From Hydractinia symbiolongicarpus (lineage: Eukaryota; Cnidaria; Hydrozoa; Anthoathecata; Hydractiniidae): DNA of 64,000 nucleotides. How positions within the stretch are numbered: the first letter of the stretch is position 1; every line of letters starts with the position of its first letter. Below, piece after piece: positions 1 through 12,020 of this stretch. The notes beneath the pieces are model-generated. The model did no database searches and was not told where the DNA came from. It saw only the letters and a list, made by a program, of their open reading frames with translations. The stretch lies in assembly GCF_029227915.1 (NCBI RefSeq), contig NC_079876.1, positions 10,108,001 through 10,172,000 on the forward strand, given 5' to 3'. A program made the position numbers and the translations under genes.

Positions 1-373
1 ACATGTTGGTACGAATATGTGACCCAACCGTTGTAACTCAAACGGACTGACACCGTTGAAGAGTCAATGAAATGTAATTTTTGAAACTGTGGCCATTACT
101 TCAGCGCGCGATAACGGCTAGGATTGGTCCCACAGTAAGAAATGACTTATTTCTCTAAATTTTTAAAATAAGCGCTACCACAGCGCCCAGTGTAATCGCT
201 GAATTCCGGCAATCATGTCAAATTAAAAAGAATATTATTTCTTGGAGTCCAATTTTCTCATTTACCACATTTATCAGGTCACAGTACAAAGTTAGTTCAG
301 TTAAGTCCCACAGTCAATCGTTTCACTGTTAAAAGCGATTCAACCTAGTAATATCAGATAAATATCGCTAAAT

Positions 374-746
374 ACATGTTGGTACGAATGTGTGACCCTA
401 CAGTTGTAACTCAAACGGACAGACACCGCTACAAAGTCAATGAAATGTAGTTTTTAAAACTATCGCTATTTCTTCAGCGCACCATAACGGATAGGATTGG
501 TCCCACAGTAAAGAATGACTTTTTTATCTAAATTTTTAAATGAAGCGCTACCACAGCGCGCAGTATAATCACTGAGTTCCGGCAATCACGTCAAATTAAG
601 AAGAATGTTATTTCTTGGAGTCCAATTGTCTCATTTATCATATTTATCAGGTCGCAGTCCAAAGTTTGTTCAATTAAGTCCTACAGTCAATCGTTTCATT
701 GTTAAAAGCGATGCAACCTAGTAATATCGGAAAAATATCGCTAAAT
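374..746 (+). repeat. Representative satellite monomer (373 bp)
   Basis: One unit, counted from the ACATGTTGG anchor. Landmarks in order are a dyad of the form C[CA]GTT-N8-AACGG, CTTCAGCGC followed by the CGATAACGG motif, a first GTCCCACAGT, a second dyad GCGCT-ACCAC-AGCGC, AATCRCTGAGTTCCGGCAAT, TATTTCTTGGAGTCC, the near-perfect 9-bp tandem CATTTATCA, a second GTCC(C/T)ACAGT, AAAAGCGATGCAACCTAG, and an A-rich segment ending ATATCGCTAAAT. The unit is AT-rich. Its length is close to two nucleosome repeats, but that correspondence is only suggestive. Confidence 0.9.
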
Positions 747-859
747 ACATGTTGGTACGAATAGGTGACCCAACCGTTGTAACTCAAACGGACTGACACC
801 ATTAGAAAGTCAATGAAATGTATTTTTTGAAACTGTCGCTATTTCTTCAGCGCGCGATA

Positions 860-3800
860 ACGGCTAGGATCGGTCCCACAGTAAAGAATGACTTATTTCT
901 CTAAATTTTTAAATGAAGCGCTACCACAACGCCCAGTATAATCGCTGAGTTCCGGCAATCACGTCAAATTAAGAAGAATGTTATTTCTTGGAGTTCAATT
1001 GTCTCATTTATCATATTTATCAGGTCGCAGTCCAAAGTTTGTTCAATTAAGTCCCACAGTCAATCGTTTCATTGTTAAAAGCGATGCAACCTAGTAATAT
1101 CGCAAAATATCGCTAAATACATGTTGGTACGAATAGGTGACCCAACCGTTGTAACTTAAACGGACTGACACCGTTAGAAAGTCAATGAAATGTAGTTTTT
1201 GAAACTGTCGCTATTTCCTCAGCGCGCGATAACGGCTAGGATTGGTCCCCCAGGAAAAAATGACTTATTAATCTAAATTTTTAAATGAAGCGCTACCACA
1301 GCGCGCATTGTAATCGCTGAGTTCCGGCAATCATGTCAAATTAAGAAGAATGTTATTTCTTGGAGTCCAATTTTTTTCATTTATCACATTTATCAGGTCA
1401 CAGTCCAAAGTTAGTTCAATTAATTCCCACAGTCAATCGTTTCACTGTTAAAAGCGATGCAACCTAGTAATATCAAAAAAAATATCGCTAAATACATGTT
1501 GGTACGAATATGTAACCCAACCGTTGTAACTCAAACGGACTGACACCGTTAGAAAGTCAATGAAATGTAGTTTTTGAAACTGTCGCTATTTCTTCAGCGC
1601 GCGATAACGGCTAGGATTGGTCCCACAGTAAAAAATGAATTATTAATAAAAATTTATAAATGAAGTGCTACCACAGCGCCCAGTGTAATCGCTGAGTTCC
1701 GGCAATCATGTCAAATTGAGAAGAATGTTATTTCTTGGAGTCCAATTTTCTCATTTATCACACTTATTAGGTCACAGCCCAAAGTTAGTTCAATTAAGTC
1801 CCACAGTCAATCGTTTCAATGTTAAAAGCGATGCAACCTAGTAACATCAAATAAAATATCGCTAAATACATGTTGGTACGAATATGTGACCCAACCGTTG
1901 TAACTCAAACGGACTGACACCGTTGAAGAGTCAATGAAATGTAATTTTTGAAACTGTGGCCATTACTTCAGCGCGCGATAACGGCTAGGATTGGTCCCAC
2001 AGTAAGAAATGACTTATTTCTCTAAATTTTTAAATGAAGCGCTACCACAGCGCCCAGTATAATCGCTGAGTTCCGGCAATCACGTCAAATTAAGAAGAAT
2101 GTTATTTCTTGGAGTTCAATAGTCTCATTTATCATATTTATCAGGTTGCAGTCCAAAGTTAGTTCAATTAAGTCCCACAGTCAATCGTTTCACTGTTAAA
2201 AGCGATGGAACCTAGTAATATCAAAAAAAATATCGCTAAATACATGTTGGAACGAATAGGTGACCCAACCGTTGTAACTCAAATGGACTGACACCGTTAG
2301 AAAGTCAATGAAATGTATTTTTTGAAACTGTCGCTATTTCTTCAGCGCGCGATAACGGCTAGTATTGGTCCCCCAGGAAAAAATGACTTATTAATCTAAA
2401 TTTTTAAATGAAGCGCTACTACAGCGTGCAGTGTAATCGCTGAGTTCCTGCAATCATGTCAAATTAAGAAGAATGTTATTTCTTGGAGGCCAAATTTTTT
2501 CATTTATCACATTTATCAGGTCACAGTCCAAAGTTAGTTCAATTAAGTCCCACAGTCAATCGTTTCACTGTTAAAAGCGATGCAACCTAGTAATATCAGA
2601 TAAATATCGCTAAATACATGTTGGTACGAATATGTGACCCAACCGTTGTAACTCAAACGGACTGACACCGCTACAAAGTCAATGAAATGTAGTTTTTAAA
2701 ACTATCGCTATTTCTTCAGCGCGCGATAACGGCTAGGATCGGTCCCACAGTAAAGAATGACTTATTTCTCTAAATTTTTAAATGAAGCGCTACCACAACG
2801 CCCAGTATAATCGCTGAGTTCCGGCAATCACGTCAAATTAAGAAGAATGTTATTTCTTGGAGTTCAATTGTCTCATTTATCATATTTATCAGGTCGCAGT
2901 CCAAAGTTTGTTCAATTAAGTCCCACAGTCAATCGTTTCATTGTTAAAAGCGATGCAACCTAGTAATATCGGAAAAATATCGCTAAATACATGTTGGTAC
3001 GAATAGGTGACCCAACCGTTGTAACTTAAACGGACTGACACCGTTAGAAAGTCAATGAAATGTAGTTTTTGAAACTGTCGCTATTTCTTCAGCGCGCGAT
3101 AACGGCTAGGATTGGTCCCACAGTAAAAAATGAATTATTAATAAAAATTTATAAATGAAGTGCTACCACAGCGCCCAGTGTAATCGCTGAGTTCCGGCAA
3201 TCATGTCAAATTGAGAAGAATGTTATTTCTTGGAGTCCAATTTTCTCATTTATCACACTTATTAGGTCATAGCCCAAAGTTAGTTCAATTAAGTCCCACA
3301 GTCAATCGTTTCAATGTTAAAAGCGATGCAACCTAGTAACATCAAATAAAATATCGCTAAATACATGTTGGTACGAATATGTGACCCAACCGTTGTAACT
3401 CAAACGGACTGACACCGTTGAAGAGTCAATGAAATGTAATTTTTGAAACTGTCGCCATTACTTCAGCGCGCGATAACGGCTAGGATTGGTCCCACAGTAA
3501 GAAATGACTTATTTCTCTAAATTTTTAAATGAAGTGCTACCACAGCGCCCAGTATAATCGCTGAGTTCCGGCAATCACGTCAAATTAAGAAGAATGTTAT
3601 TTCTTGGAGTTCAATTGTCTCATTTATCATATTTATCAGGTTGCAGTCCAAAGTTAGTTCAATTAAGTCCCACAGTCAATCGTTTCACTGTTAAAAGCGA
3701 TGGAACCTAGTAATATCAAAAAAAATATCGCTAACTACATGTTGGCACGAATATGTGACCCAACCGTTGTAACTTAAACGGACAGACACCGTTAGAAGGG

Positions 3801-5190
3801 CAATGAAATGTAGTTTTTGAAACTATCGCTATTTCTTCAGCGCGCGATAACGGCTAGGATCGGTCCCACAGTAAAGAATGACTTATTTCTCTAAATTTTT
3901 AAATGAAGCGCTACCACAACGCCCAGTATAATCGCTGAGTTCCGGCAATCACGTCAAATTAAGAAGAATGTTATTTCTTGGAGTTCAATTGTCTCATTTA
4001 TCATATTTATCAGGTCGCAGTCCAAAGTTTGTTCAATTAAGTCCCACAGTCAATCGTTTCATTGTTAAAAGCGATGCAACCTAGTAATATCGCAAAATAT
4101 CGCTAAATACATGTTGGTACGAATAGGTGACCCAACCGTTGTAACTTAAACGGACTGACACCGTTAGAAAGTCAATGAAATGTAGTTTTTGAAACTGTCG
4201 CTATTTCCTCAGCGCACGATAACGGCTAGGATTGGTCCCCCAGGAAAAAATGACTTATTAATCTAAATTTTTAAATGAAGCGCTACCACAGCGCGCATTG
4301 TAATCGCTGAGTTCCGGCAATCATGTCAAATTAAGAAGAATGTTATTTCTTGGAGTCCAATTTTTTTCATTTATCACATTTATCAGGTCACAGTCCAAAG
4401 TTAGTTCAATTAATTCCCACAGTCAATCGTTTCACTGTTAAAAGCGATGCAACCTAGTAATATCAAAAAAAATATCGCTAAATACATGTTGGTACGAATA
4501 TGTAACCCAACCGTTGTAACTCAAACGGACTGACACCGTTAGAAAGTCAATGAAATGTAGTTTTTGAAACTGTCGCTATTTCTTCAGCGCGGGATAACGG
4601 CTAGGATTGGTCCCACAGTAAAAAATGAATTATTAATAAAAATTTATAAATGAAGTGCTAACACAGCGCCCAGTGTAATCGCTGAGTTCCGGCAATCATG
4701 TCAAATTGAGAAGAATGTTATTTCTTGGAGTCCAATTTTCTCATTTATCACACTTATTAGGTCACAGCCCAAAGTTAGTTCAATTAAGTCCCACAGTCAA
4801 TCGTTTCAATGTTAGAAGCGATGCAACCTAGTAACATCAAATAAAATATCGCTAAATACATGTTGGTACGAATATGTGACCCAACCGTTGTAACTCAAAC
4901 GGACTGACACCGTTGAAGAGTCAATGAAATGTAATTTTTGAAACTGTCGCCATTACTTCAGCGCGCGATAACGGCTAGGATTGGTCCCACAGTAAGAAAT
5001 GACTTATTTCTCTAAATTTTTAAATGAAGCGCTACCACAGCGCCCAGTATAATCGCTGAGGTCCGGCAATCACGTCAAATTAAGAAGAATGTTATTTCTT
5101 GGAGTTCAATTGTCTCATTTATCATATTTATCAGGTTGCAGTCCAAAGTTAGTTCAATTAAGTCCCACAGTCAATCGTTTCACTGTTAAA
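860..5190 (+). repeat. Higher-order repeat: 860-2200 duplicated at 3851-5190
   Basis: The segment from the GGATCGGTCCC variant through the CGCAAAATATCGC junction (1101 and 4092), the TCCTCAGCGC monomer, the AATTATTAATAAAAATTTAT monomer and the CGTTGAAGAGTC monomer recurs in the same order with an offset of about 2,991 bp (8 monomers). Within it, the CGTTGAAGAG monomer starts at 1868, 3363 and 4858, a strict 1,495-bp (4-monomer) period. Boundaries are read by eye and are approximate. Confidence 0.8.
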
Positions 5191-5239
5191 AGCGATGGAA
5201 CCTAGTAATATCAAAAAAAATATCGCTAACTACATGTTG

Positions 5240-6731
5240 GCACGAATATGTGACCCAACCGTTGTAGCTCAAACGGACTGACACCGTTAGAAAGTCAATG
5301 AAATGTAGTTTTGGAAACTGTCGCTACTTCTTCAGCGCGCGATAACGGCTAGGATTGGACCCACAGTAAAAAATGACTTATTAATCTGAATTTTTAAATG
5401 AAGTGCTATCACAGCGCCCAGTGTAATCGCTGGGTTCCGGCAATCATGTCAAATTGAGAAGAATGTTATTTCTTGGAGTCCAATTTTCTCATTTATCACA
5501 CTTATTAGGTCACAGCCCAAAGTTAGTTCAATTAAGTCCCACAGTCAATCGTTTCATTGTTAAAAGCGATGCCACCTAGTAATATCAGATAAATATCGCT
5601 AAATACATGTTGGTACGAATGTGTGACCCAACAGTTGTAACTCAAACGGACAGACACCGCTACAAAGTCAATGAAATGTAGTTTTTAAAACTATCGCTAA
5701 TTCTTCAGCGCACCATAACGGATAGGATTGGTCCCACAGTAAAGAATGACTTTTTTATCTAAATTTTTAAATGAAGCGCTACCACAGCGTCCAGTGTAAT
5801 CGCTGAGTTCCGTCAATCCCGTCAAATTAAGAAGAATGTTATTTCTTGGAGTCCAATTGTCTCATTTATCACATTTATCAGGTCACAGTCCAAAATTTAG
5901 TTCAATTAAGTCCCACAGTCATTCGCTTCATTGTTAAAAGCGATGCAACCTAGTAATATCAAAAAAAATATCGCTAAATACATGTTGGTACGAATATGTG
6001 ACCCAACCGTTGTAGCTCAAACGGACTGACACCGTTAGAAAGTCAATGAAATGTAGTTTTGGAAACTGTCGCTACTTCTTCAGCGCGCGATAACGGCTAG
6101 GATTGGACCCACAGTAAAAAATGACTTATTAATCTGAATTTTTAAATGAAGTGCTATCACAGCGCCCAGTGTAATCGCTGGGTTCCGGCAATCATGTCAA
6201 ATTGAGAAGAATGTTATTTCTTGGAGTCCAATTTTCTCATTTATCACACTTATTAGGTCACAGCCCAAAGTTAGTTCAATTAAGTCCCACAGTCAATCGT
6301 TTCATTGTTAAAAGCGATGCCACCTAGTAATATCAGATAAATATCGCTAAATACATGTTGGTACGAATGTGTGACCCAACAGTTGTAACTCAAACGGACA
6401 GACACCGCTACAAAGTCAATGAAATGTAGTTTTTAAAACTATCGCTAATTCTTCAGCGCACCATAACGGATAGGATTGGTCCCACAGTAAAGAATGACTT
6501 TTTTATCTAAATTTTTAAATGAAGCGCTACCACAGCGCGCAGTATAATCACTGAGTTCCGGCAATCACGTCAAATTAAGAAGAATGTTATTTCTTGGAGT
6601 CCAATTGTCTCATTTATCATATTTATCAGGTCGCAGTCCAAAGTTTGTTCAATTAAGTCCTACAGTCAATCGTTTCATTGTTAAAAGCGATGCAACCTAG
6701 TAATATCGGAAAAATATCGCTAAATACATGT
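5240..6731 (+). repeat. Tandem dimer duplication (2 x ~746 bp)
   Basis: A two-monomer unit is repeated side by side. The rare variants TTGTAGCTCAAACGG (5263 and 6010), GGAAACTGTCGCTACTTC and GCACCATAACGGATAGG (about 5710 and 6456) recur at an offset of about 746 bp with very few differences. This indicates a recent local unequal exchange of two monomers. Confidence 0.8.
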
Positions 6732-8199
6732 TGGTACGAATAGGTGACCCAACCGTTGTAACTCAAACGGACTGACACCATTAGAAAGTCAATGAAATGT
6801 ATTTTTTGAAACTGTCGCTATTTCTTCAGCGCGCGATAACGGCTAGTATTGGTCCCCCAGGAAAAAATGACTTATTAATCTAAATTTTTAAATGAAGCGC
6901 TACCACAGCGCGCAGTGTAATCGCTGAGTTCCTGCAATCGTGTCAAATTAAGAAGAATGTTATTTCTTGGAGTCCAATTTTTTTCATTTATCACATTTAT
7001 CAGGTCACAGTCCAAAGTTAGTTCAATTAAGTCCTACAGTCAATCGTTTCATTGTTAAAAGCGATGCAACCTAGTAATATCGGAAAAATATCGCTAAATA
7101 CATGTTGGTACGAATAGGTGACCCAACCGTTGTAACTCAAACGGACTGACACCGTTAGAAAGTCAATGAAATGTATTTTTTGAAATTGTCGCTATTTCTT
7201 CAGCGCGCGATAACGGCTAGTATTGGTCCCCCAGGAAAAAATGACTTATTAATCTAAATTTTTAAATGAAGCGCTACTACAGCACACAGTGTAATCGCTG
7301 AGTTCCTGCAATCATGTCAAATTAAGAAGAATGTTATTTCTTGGAGTCCAATTTTTTTCATTTATCACATTTATCAGGTCACAGTCCAAAGTTAGTTCAA
7401 TTAAGTCCCACAGTCAATCGTTTCACTGTTAAAAGCGATGCAACCTAGTAATATCAGATAAATATCGCTAAATACATGTTGGTACGAATATGTGACCCAA
7501 CCGTTGTAACTCAAACGGACTGACACCGCTACAAAGTCAATGAAATGTAGTTTTTAAAACTATCGCTAATTCTTCAGCGCGCGATAACGGCTAGGATCGG
7601 TCCCACAGTAAAGAATGACTTATTTCTTTAAATTTTTAAATGAAGCGCTACCACAACGCCCAGTATAATCGCTGAGTTCCGGCAATCACGTCAAATTAAG
7701 AAGAATGTTATTTCTTGGAGTTCAATTGTCTCATTTATCATATTTATCAGGTCGCAGTCCAAAGTTTGTTCAATTAAGTCCCACAGTCAATCGTTTCATT
7801 GTTAAAAGCGATGCAACCTAGTAATATCGGAAAAATATCGCTAAATACATGTTGGTACGAATAGGTGACCCAACCGTTGTAACTTAAACGGACTGACACC
7901 GTTAGAAAGTCAATGAAATGTAGTTTTTGAAACTGTCGCTATTTCCTCAGCGCGCGATAACGGCTAGGATTGGTCCCCCAGGAAAAAATGACTTATTAAT
8001 CTAAATTTTTAAATGAAGCGCTACCACAGCGCGCAGTGTAATCGCTGAGTTCCTGCAATCATGTCAAATTAAGAAGAATGTTATTTCTTGGAGTCCAATT
8101 TTTTTCATTTATCACATTTATCAGGTCACAGTCTAAAGTTAGTTCAATTAAGTCCCACAGTCAATCGTTTCACTGTTAAAAGCAATGCAACCTAGTAAT

Positions 8200-11185
8200 A
8201 TCAGATAAATATCGCTAAATACATGTTGGTACGAATATGTGACCCAACCGTTGTAACTCAAACGGACTGACACCGCTACAAAGTCAATGAAATGTATTTT
8301 TTAAAATTATCGCTATTTCTTCAGCGCGCGATAACGGCTAGGATCGGTCCCACAGTAAAGAATGACTTATTTCTCTAAATTTTTAAATGAAGCGCTACCA
8401 CAACGCCCAGTATAATCGCTGAGTTCCGGCAATCACGTCAAATTAAGAAGAATGTTATTTCTTGGAGTTCAATTGTCTCATTTATCATATTTATCAGGTC
8501 GCAGTCCAAAGTTTGTTCAATTAAGTCCCACAGTCAATCGTTTCATTGTTAAAAGCGATGCAACCTAGTAATATCGGAAAAATATCGCTAAATACATGTT
8601 GGTACGAATAGGTGACCCAACCGTTGTAACTTAAACGGACTGACACCGTTAGAAAGTCAATGAAATGTAGTTTTTGAAACTGTCGCTATTTCCTCAGCGC
8701 GCGATAACGGCTAGGATTGGTCCCACAGTAAAGAATGACTTATTTCTCTAAATTTTTAAATGAAGCGCTACCACAACGCCCAGTATAATCGCTGAGTTCC
8801 GGCAATCACGTCAAATTAAGAAGAATGTTATTTCTTGGAGTTCAATTGTCTCATTTATCATATTTATCAGGTCGCAGTCCAAAGTTTGTTCAATTAAGTC
8901 CCACAGTCAATCGTTTCATTGTTAAAAGCGATGCAACCTAGTAATATCGGAAAAATATCGCTAAATACATGTTGGTACGAATATGTGACCCAACCGTTGT
9001 AACTCAAACGGACTGACACCGCTACAAAGTCAATGAAATGTAGTTTTTGAAACTATCGCTATTTCTTCAGCACGCCATAACGGCTAGGATTGGTCCCACA
9101 GTAAGAAATGACTTATTTCTCTAAATTTTTAAATGAAGCGCTACCACAGCGCCCAGTATAATCGCTGAGTTCCGGCAATCACGTCAAATTAAGAAGAATG
9201 TTATTTCTTGGAGTTCAATTGTCTCATTTATCATATTTATCAGGTCGCATTCCAAAGTTTGTTCAATTAAGTCCCACAGTCAATCGTTTCATTGTTAAAA
9301 GCGATGCAACCTAGTAATATCAGAAAAATATCGCTAAATGCATGTTGGTACGAATAGGTGACCCAATCGTTGTAACTCAAACGGACTGACACCGTTAGAA
9401 AGTTAATGAAATGTAGTTTTTGAAACTGTCGCTATTTCTTCAGCGCGCGATAACGGCTAGGATTGATCCCCCAGGAAAAAATGACTTATTATTCTGAATT
9501 TTTAAATGAAGCGCTACCACAGCTCGCAGTGTAATCGCTGAGTTCCGGCAATCATGTCAAATTAAGAAGAATGTTATTTCTTGGAGTCCAATTTTTTTCA
9601 TTTATCACATTTATCAGGTAACAGTCTAAAGTTAGTTCAATTAAGTCCCACAGTCAATCGATTCACTGTTAAAAGCAATGCAACCTAGTAATATCAGATA
9701 AATATCGCTAAATACATGTTGGTACGAATATGTGACCCAACCGTTGTAACTCAAACGGACTGACACCGCTACAAAGTCAATGAAATGTATTTTTTAAAAC
9801 TATCGCTATTTCTTCAGCGCGCGATAACGGCTAGGATCGGTCCCACAGTAAAGAATGACTTATTTCTCTAAATTTTTAAATGCAGCGCTACCACAACGCC
9901 CAGTATAATCGCTGAGTTCCGGCAATCACGTCAAATTAAGAAGAATGTTATTTCTTGGAGTTCAATTGTCTCATTTATCATATTTATCAGGTCGCATTCC
10001 AAAGTTTGTTCAATTAAGTCCCACAGTCAATCGTTTCATTGTTAAAAGCGATGCAACCTAGTAATATCGGAAAAATATCGCTAAATACATGTTGGTACGA
10101 ATAGGTGACCCAACCGTTGTAACTTAAACGGACTGACACCGTTAGAAAGTCAATGAAATGTAGTTTTTGAAACTGTCGCTATTTCCTCAGCGCTCGATAA
10201 CGGCTAGGATTGGTCCCACAGTAAAGAATGACTTATTTCTCTAAATTTTTAAATGAAGCGCTACCACAACGCCCAGTATAATCGCTGAGTTCCGGCAATC
10301 ACGTCAAATTAAGAAGAATGTTATTTCTTGGAGTTCAATTGTCTCATTTATCATATTTATCAGGTCGCAGTCCAAAGTTTGTTCAATTAAGTCCCACAGT
10401 CAATCGTTTCATTGTTAAAAGCGATGCAACCTAGTAATATCGGAAAAATATCGCTAAATACATGTTGGTACGAATATGTGACCCAACCGTTGTAACTCAA
10501 ACGGACTGACACCGCTACAAAGTCAATGAAATGTAGTTTTTGAAACTATCGCTATTTCTTCAGCACGCCATAACGGCTAGGATTGGTCCCACAGTAAGAA
10601 ATGACTTATTTCTCTAAATTTTTATATGAAGCGCTACCACAGAGCCCAGTATAATCGCTGAGTTCCAGCAATCACGTCAAATTAAGAAGAATGTTATTTC
10701 TTGGAGTTCAATTGTCTCATTTATCATATTTATCAGGTCGCATTCCAAAGTTTGTTCAATTAAGTCCCACAGTCAATCGTTTCATTGTTAAAAGCGATGC
10801 AACCTAGTAATATCGGAAAAATATCGCTAAATACATGTTGGTACGAATAGGTGACCCAATCGTTGTAACTCAAACGGACTGACACCGTTAGAAAGTTAAT
10901 GAAATGTAGTTTTTGAAACTGTCGCTATTTCTTCAGCGCGCGATAACGGCTAGGATTGATCCCCCAGGAAAAAATGACTTATTATTCTGAATTTTTAAAT
11001 GAAGCACTACCATAGCGAGCAGTGTAATCGCTGAGTTCCGGCAATCATGTCAAATTAAGAAGAATGTTATTTCTTGGAGTCCAATTTTTTTCATTTATCA
11101 CATCTATCAGGTCACAGTTCAAAGTTGAGTCAATTAAGTCCCACAGTCAATCGTTTCACTGTTAAAAGCGATGCAACCTAGTAAT
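8200..11185 (+). repeat. Tandem 4-monomer HOR duplication (2 x ~1.49 kb)
   Basis: Four consecutive monomers starting near 8200 are repeated at an offset of about 1,494 bp. Shared rare markers are AGCAATGCAACC (about 8190 and 9675), ATGTATTTTTTAAAA (8287 and 9787), CTTAAACGG (8630 and 10124) and CAGCACGCCATAACGG (9069 and 10561). The second copy has private changes such as CAGCGCTCGATAACG near 10190. It ends about 0.8 kb before the transposon insertion. Confidence 0.8.
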
Positions 11186-12000
11186 ATCAGATAAATATCG
11201 CTAAATACATGTTGGTACGAATATGTGACCCAACAGTTGTAACTCAAACGGACAGACACCGCTACAAAGTCAATGAAATGTAGTTTTTAAAACTATCGCT
11301 ATTTCTTCAGCGCGCGATAACGGATAGGATTGGTCCCACAGTAAAGAATGACTTTTTTATCTAAATTTTTAAATGAAGCGCTACCACAGCGCCCAGTATA
11401 ATCACTGAGTTCCGGCAATCACGTCAAATTAAGAAGAATGTTATTTCTTGGAATCCAATTTTTTTCATTTATCACATTTATCAGGGCACAGTTCAAAGTT
11501 AGTTCAATTAAGTCCCACAGTCAATCGTTTCACTTTTAAAAGCGATGCAACCTAGTAATATCAGATAAATATCGCTAAATACATGTTGGTCCGAATATGT
11601 GACCCAACAGTTGTAACTCAAACGGACAGACACCGCTACAAAGTCCATGAAATGTAGTTTTTAACACTATCGCTATTTCTTCAGCGCGCGATAACGGATA
11701 GGATTGGTCCCACCGTAAAGAATGACTTTTTTATCTAAATTTTTAAATAAAGCGCTACCACAGCGCCCAGTATAATCACTGAGTTCCGGCAATCACGTCA
11801 AATTAAGAAGAATGTTATTTCTTGGAGTCCAATTGTCTCATTTATTATATTTATCAGGTCGCAGTCCAAAGTTTGTTCAATTAAGTCCTACAGTCAATCG
11901 TTTCATTGTTAAAAGCGATGCAACCTAGTAATATCGGAAAAATATCGCTAAATACATGTTGGTACGAATAGGTGACCCAACCGTTGTAACTTAAACGGAC

Positions 12001-12002
12001 TG
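12001..12002 (+). other. Left target-site duplication (TG)
   Basis: The satellite consensus here is GGACTGACACCGTT. The left flank ends GGACTG and the right flank begins TGACACCGTT, so TG (12001-12002 and 20500-20501) is duplicated around the element. No longer duplication is possible, because the neighbouring bases are element sequence on one side and unduplicated satellite on the other. Confidence 0.85.
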
Positions 12003-12020
12003 CTCGACGACGTTAAGGCG
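12003..12020 (+). repeat. Left terminal inverted repeat (18 bp)
   Basis: CTCGACGACGTTAAGGCG matches the reverse complement of 20482-20499 at 17 of 18 positions (A versus G at position 5). A weaker TCTG match continues just inside. This is the outer end of the transposon and directly abuts the TG duplication. Confidence 0.9.

Larger units (their letters stand above)
1..12002 (+). repeat. Satellite array, left block (~373-bp monomer, ~32 copies)
   Basis: Tandem head-to-tail repeat. The anchor ACATGTTGGTACGAAT begins at 1, 374, 747, 1119, 1494, 1868, 2242 and so on, giving steps of 372-375 bp. All copies have the same orientation. Neighbouring copies differ by scattered substitutions and by short length changes, mainly in the A-rich stretch before ATATCGCTAAATAC. 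No frame stays open beyond a few dozen codons. A variant with CTTAAACGG instead of CTCAAACGG recurs only in this block (for example near 1153, 3021, 3770, 7882, 8630 and 11990). The array stops at 12002 because the transposon was inserted there. It runs off the left edge of the window. Confidence 0.98.

Noticed and set aside
374-746. CENP-B box in the satellite monomer
   Set aside because: The region around CCGTT-N8-AACGG was compared with the mammalian CENP-B core (TTCG....A..CGGG). It does not match.
1-12002. CRISPR array or bacterial repeat region
   Set aside because: The repeat is a contiguous ~373-bp unit with no unique spacers, and the adjoining gene has spliceosomal introns.
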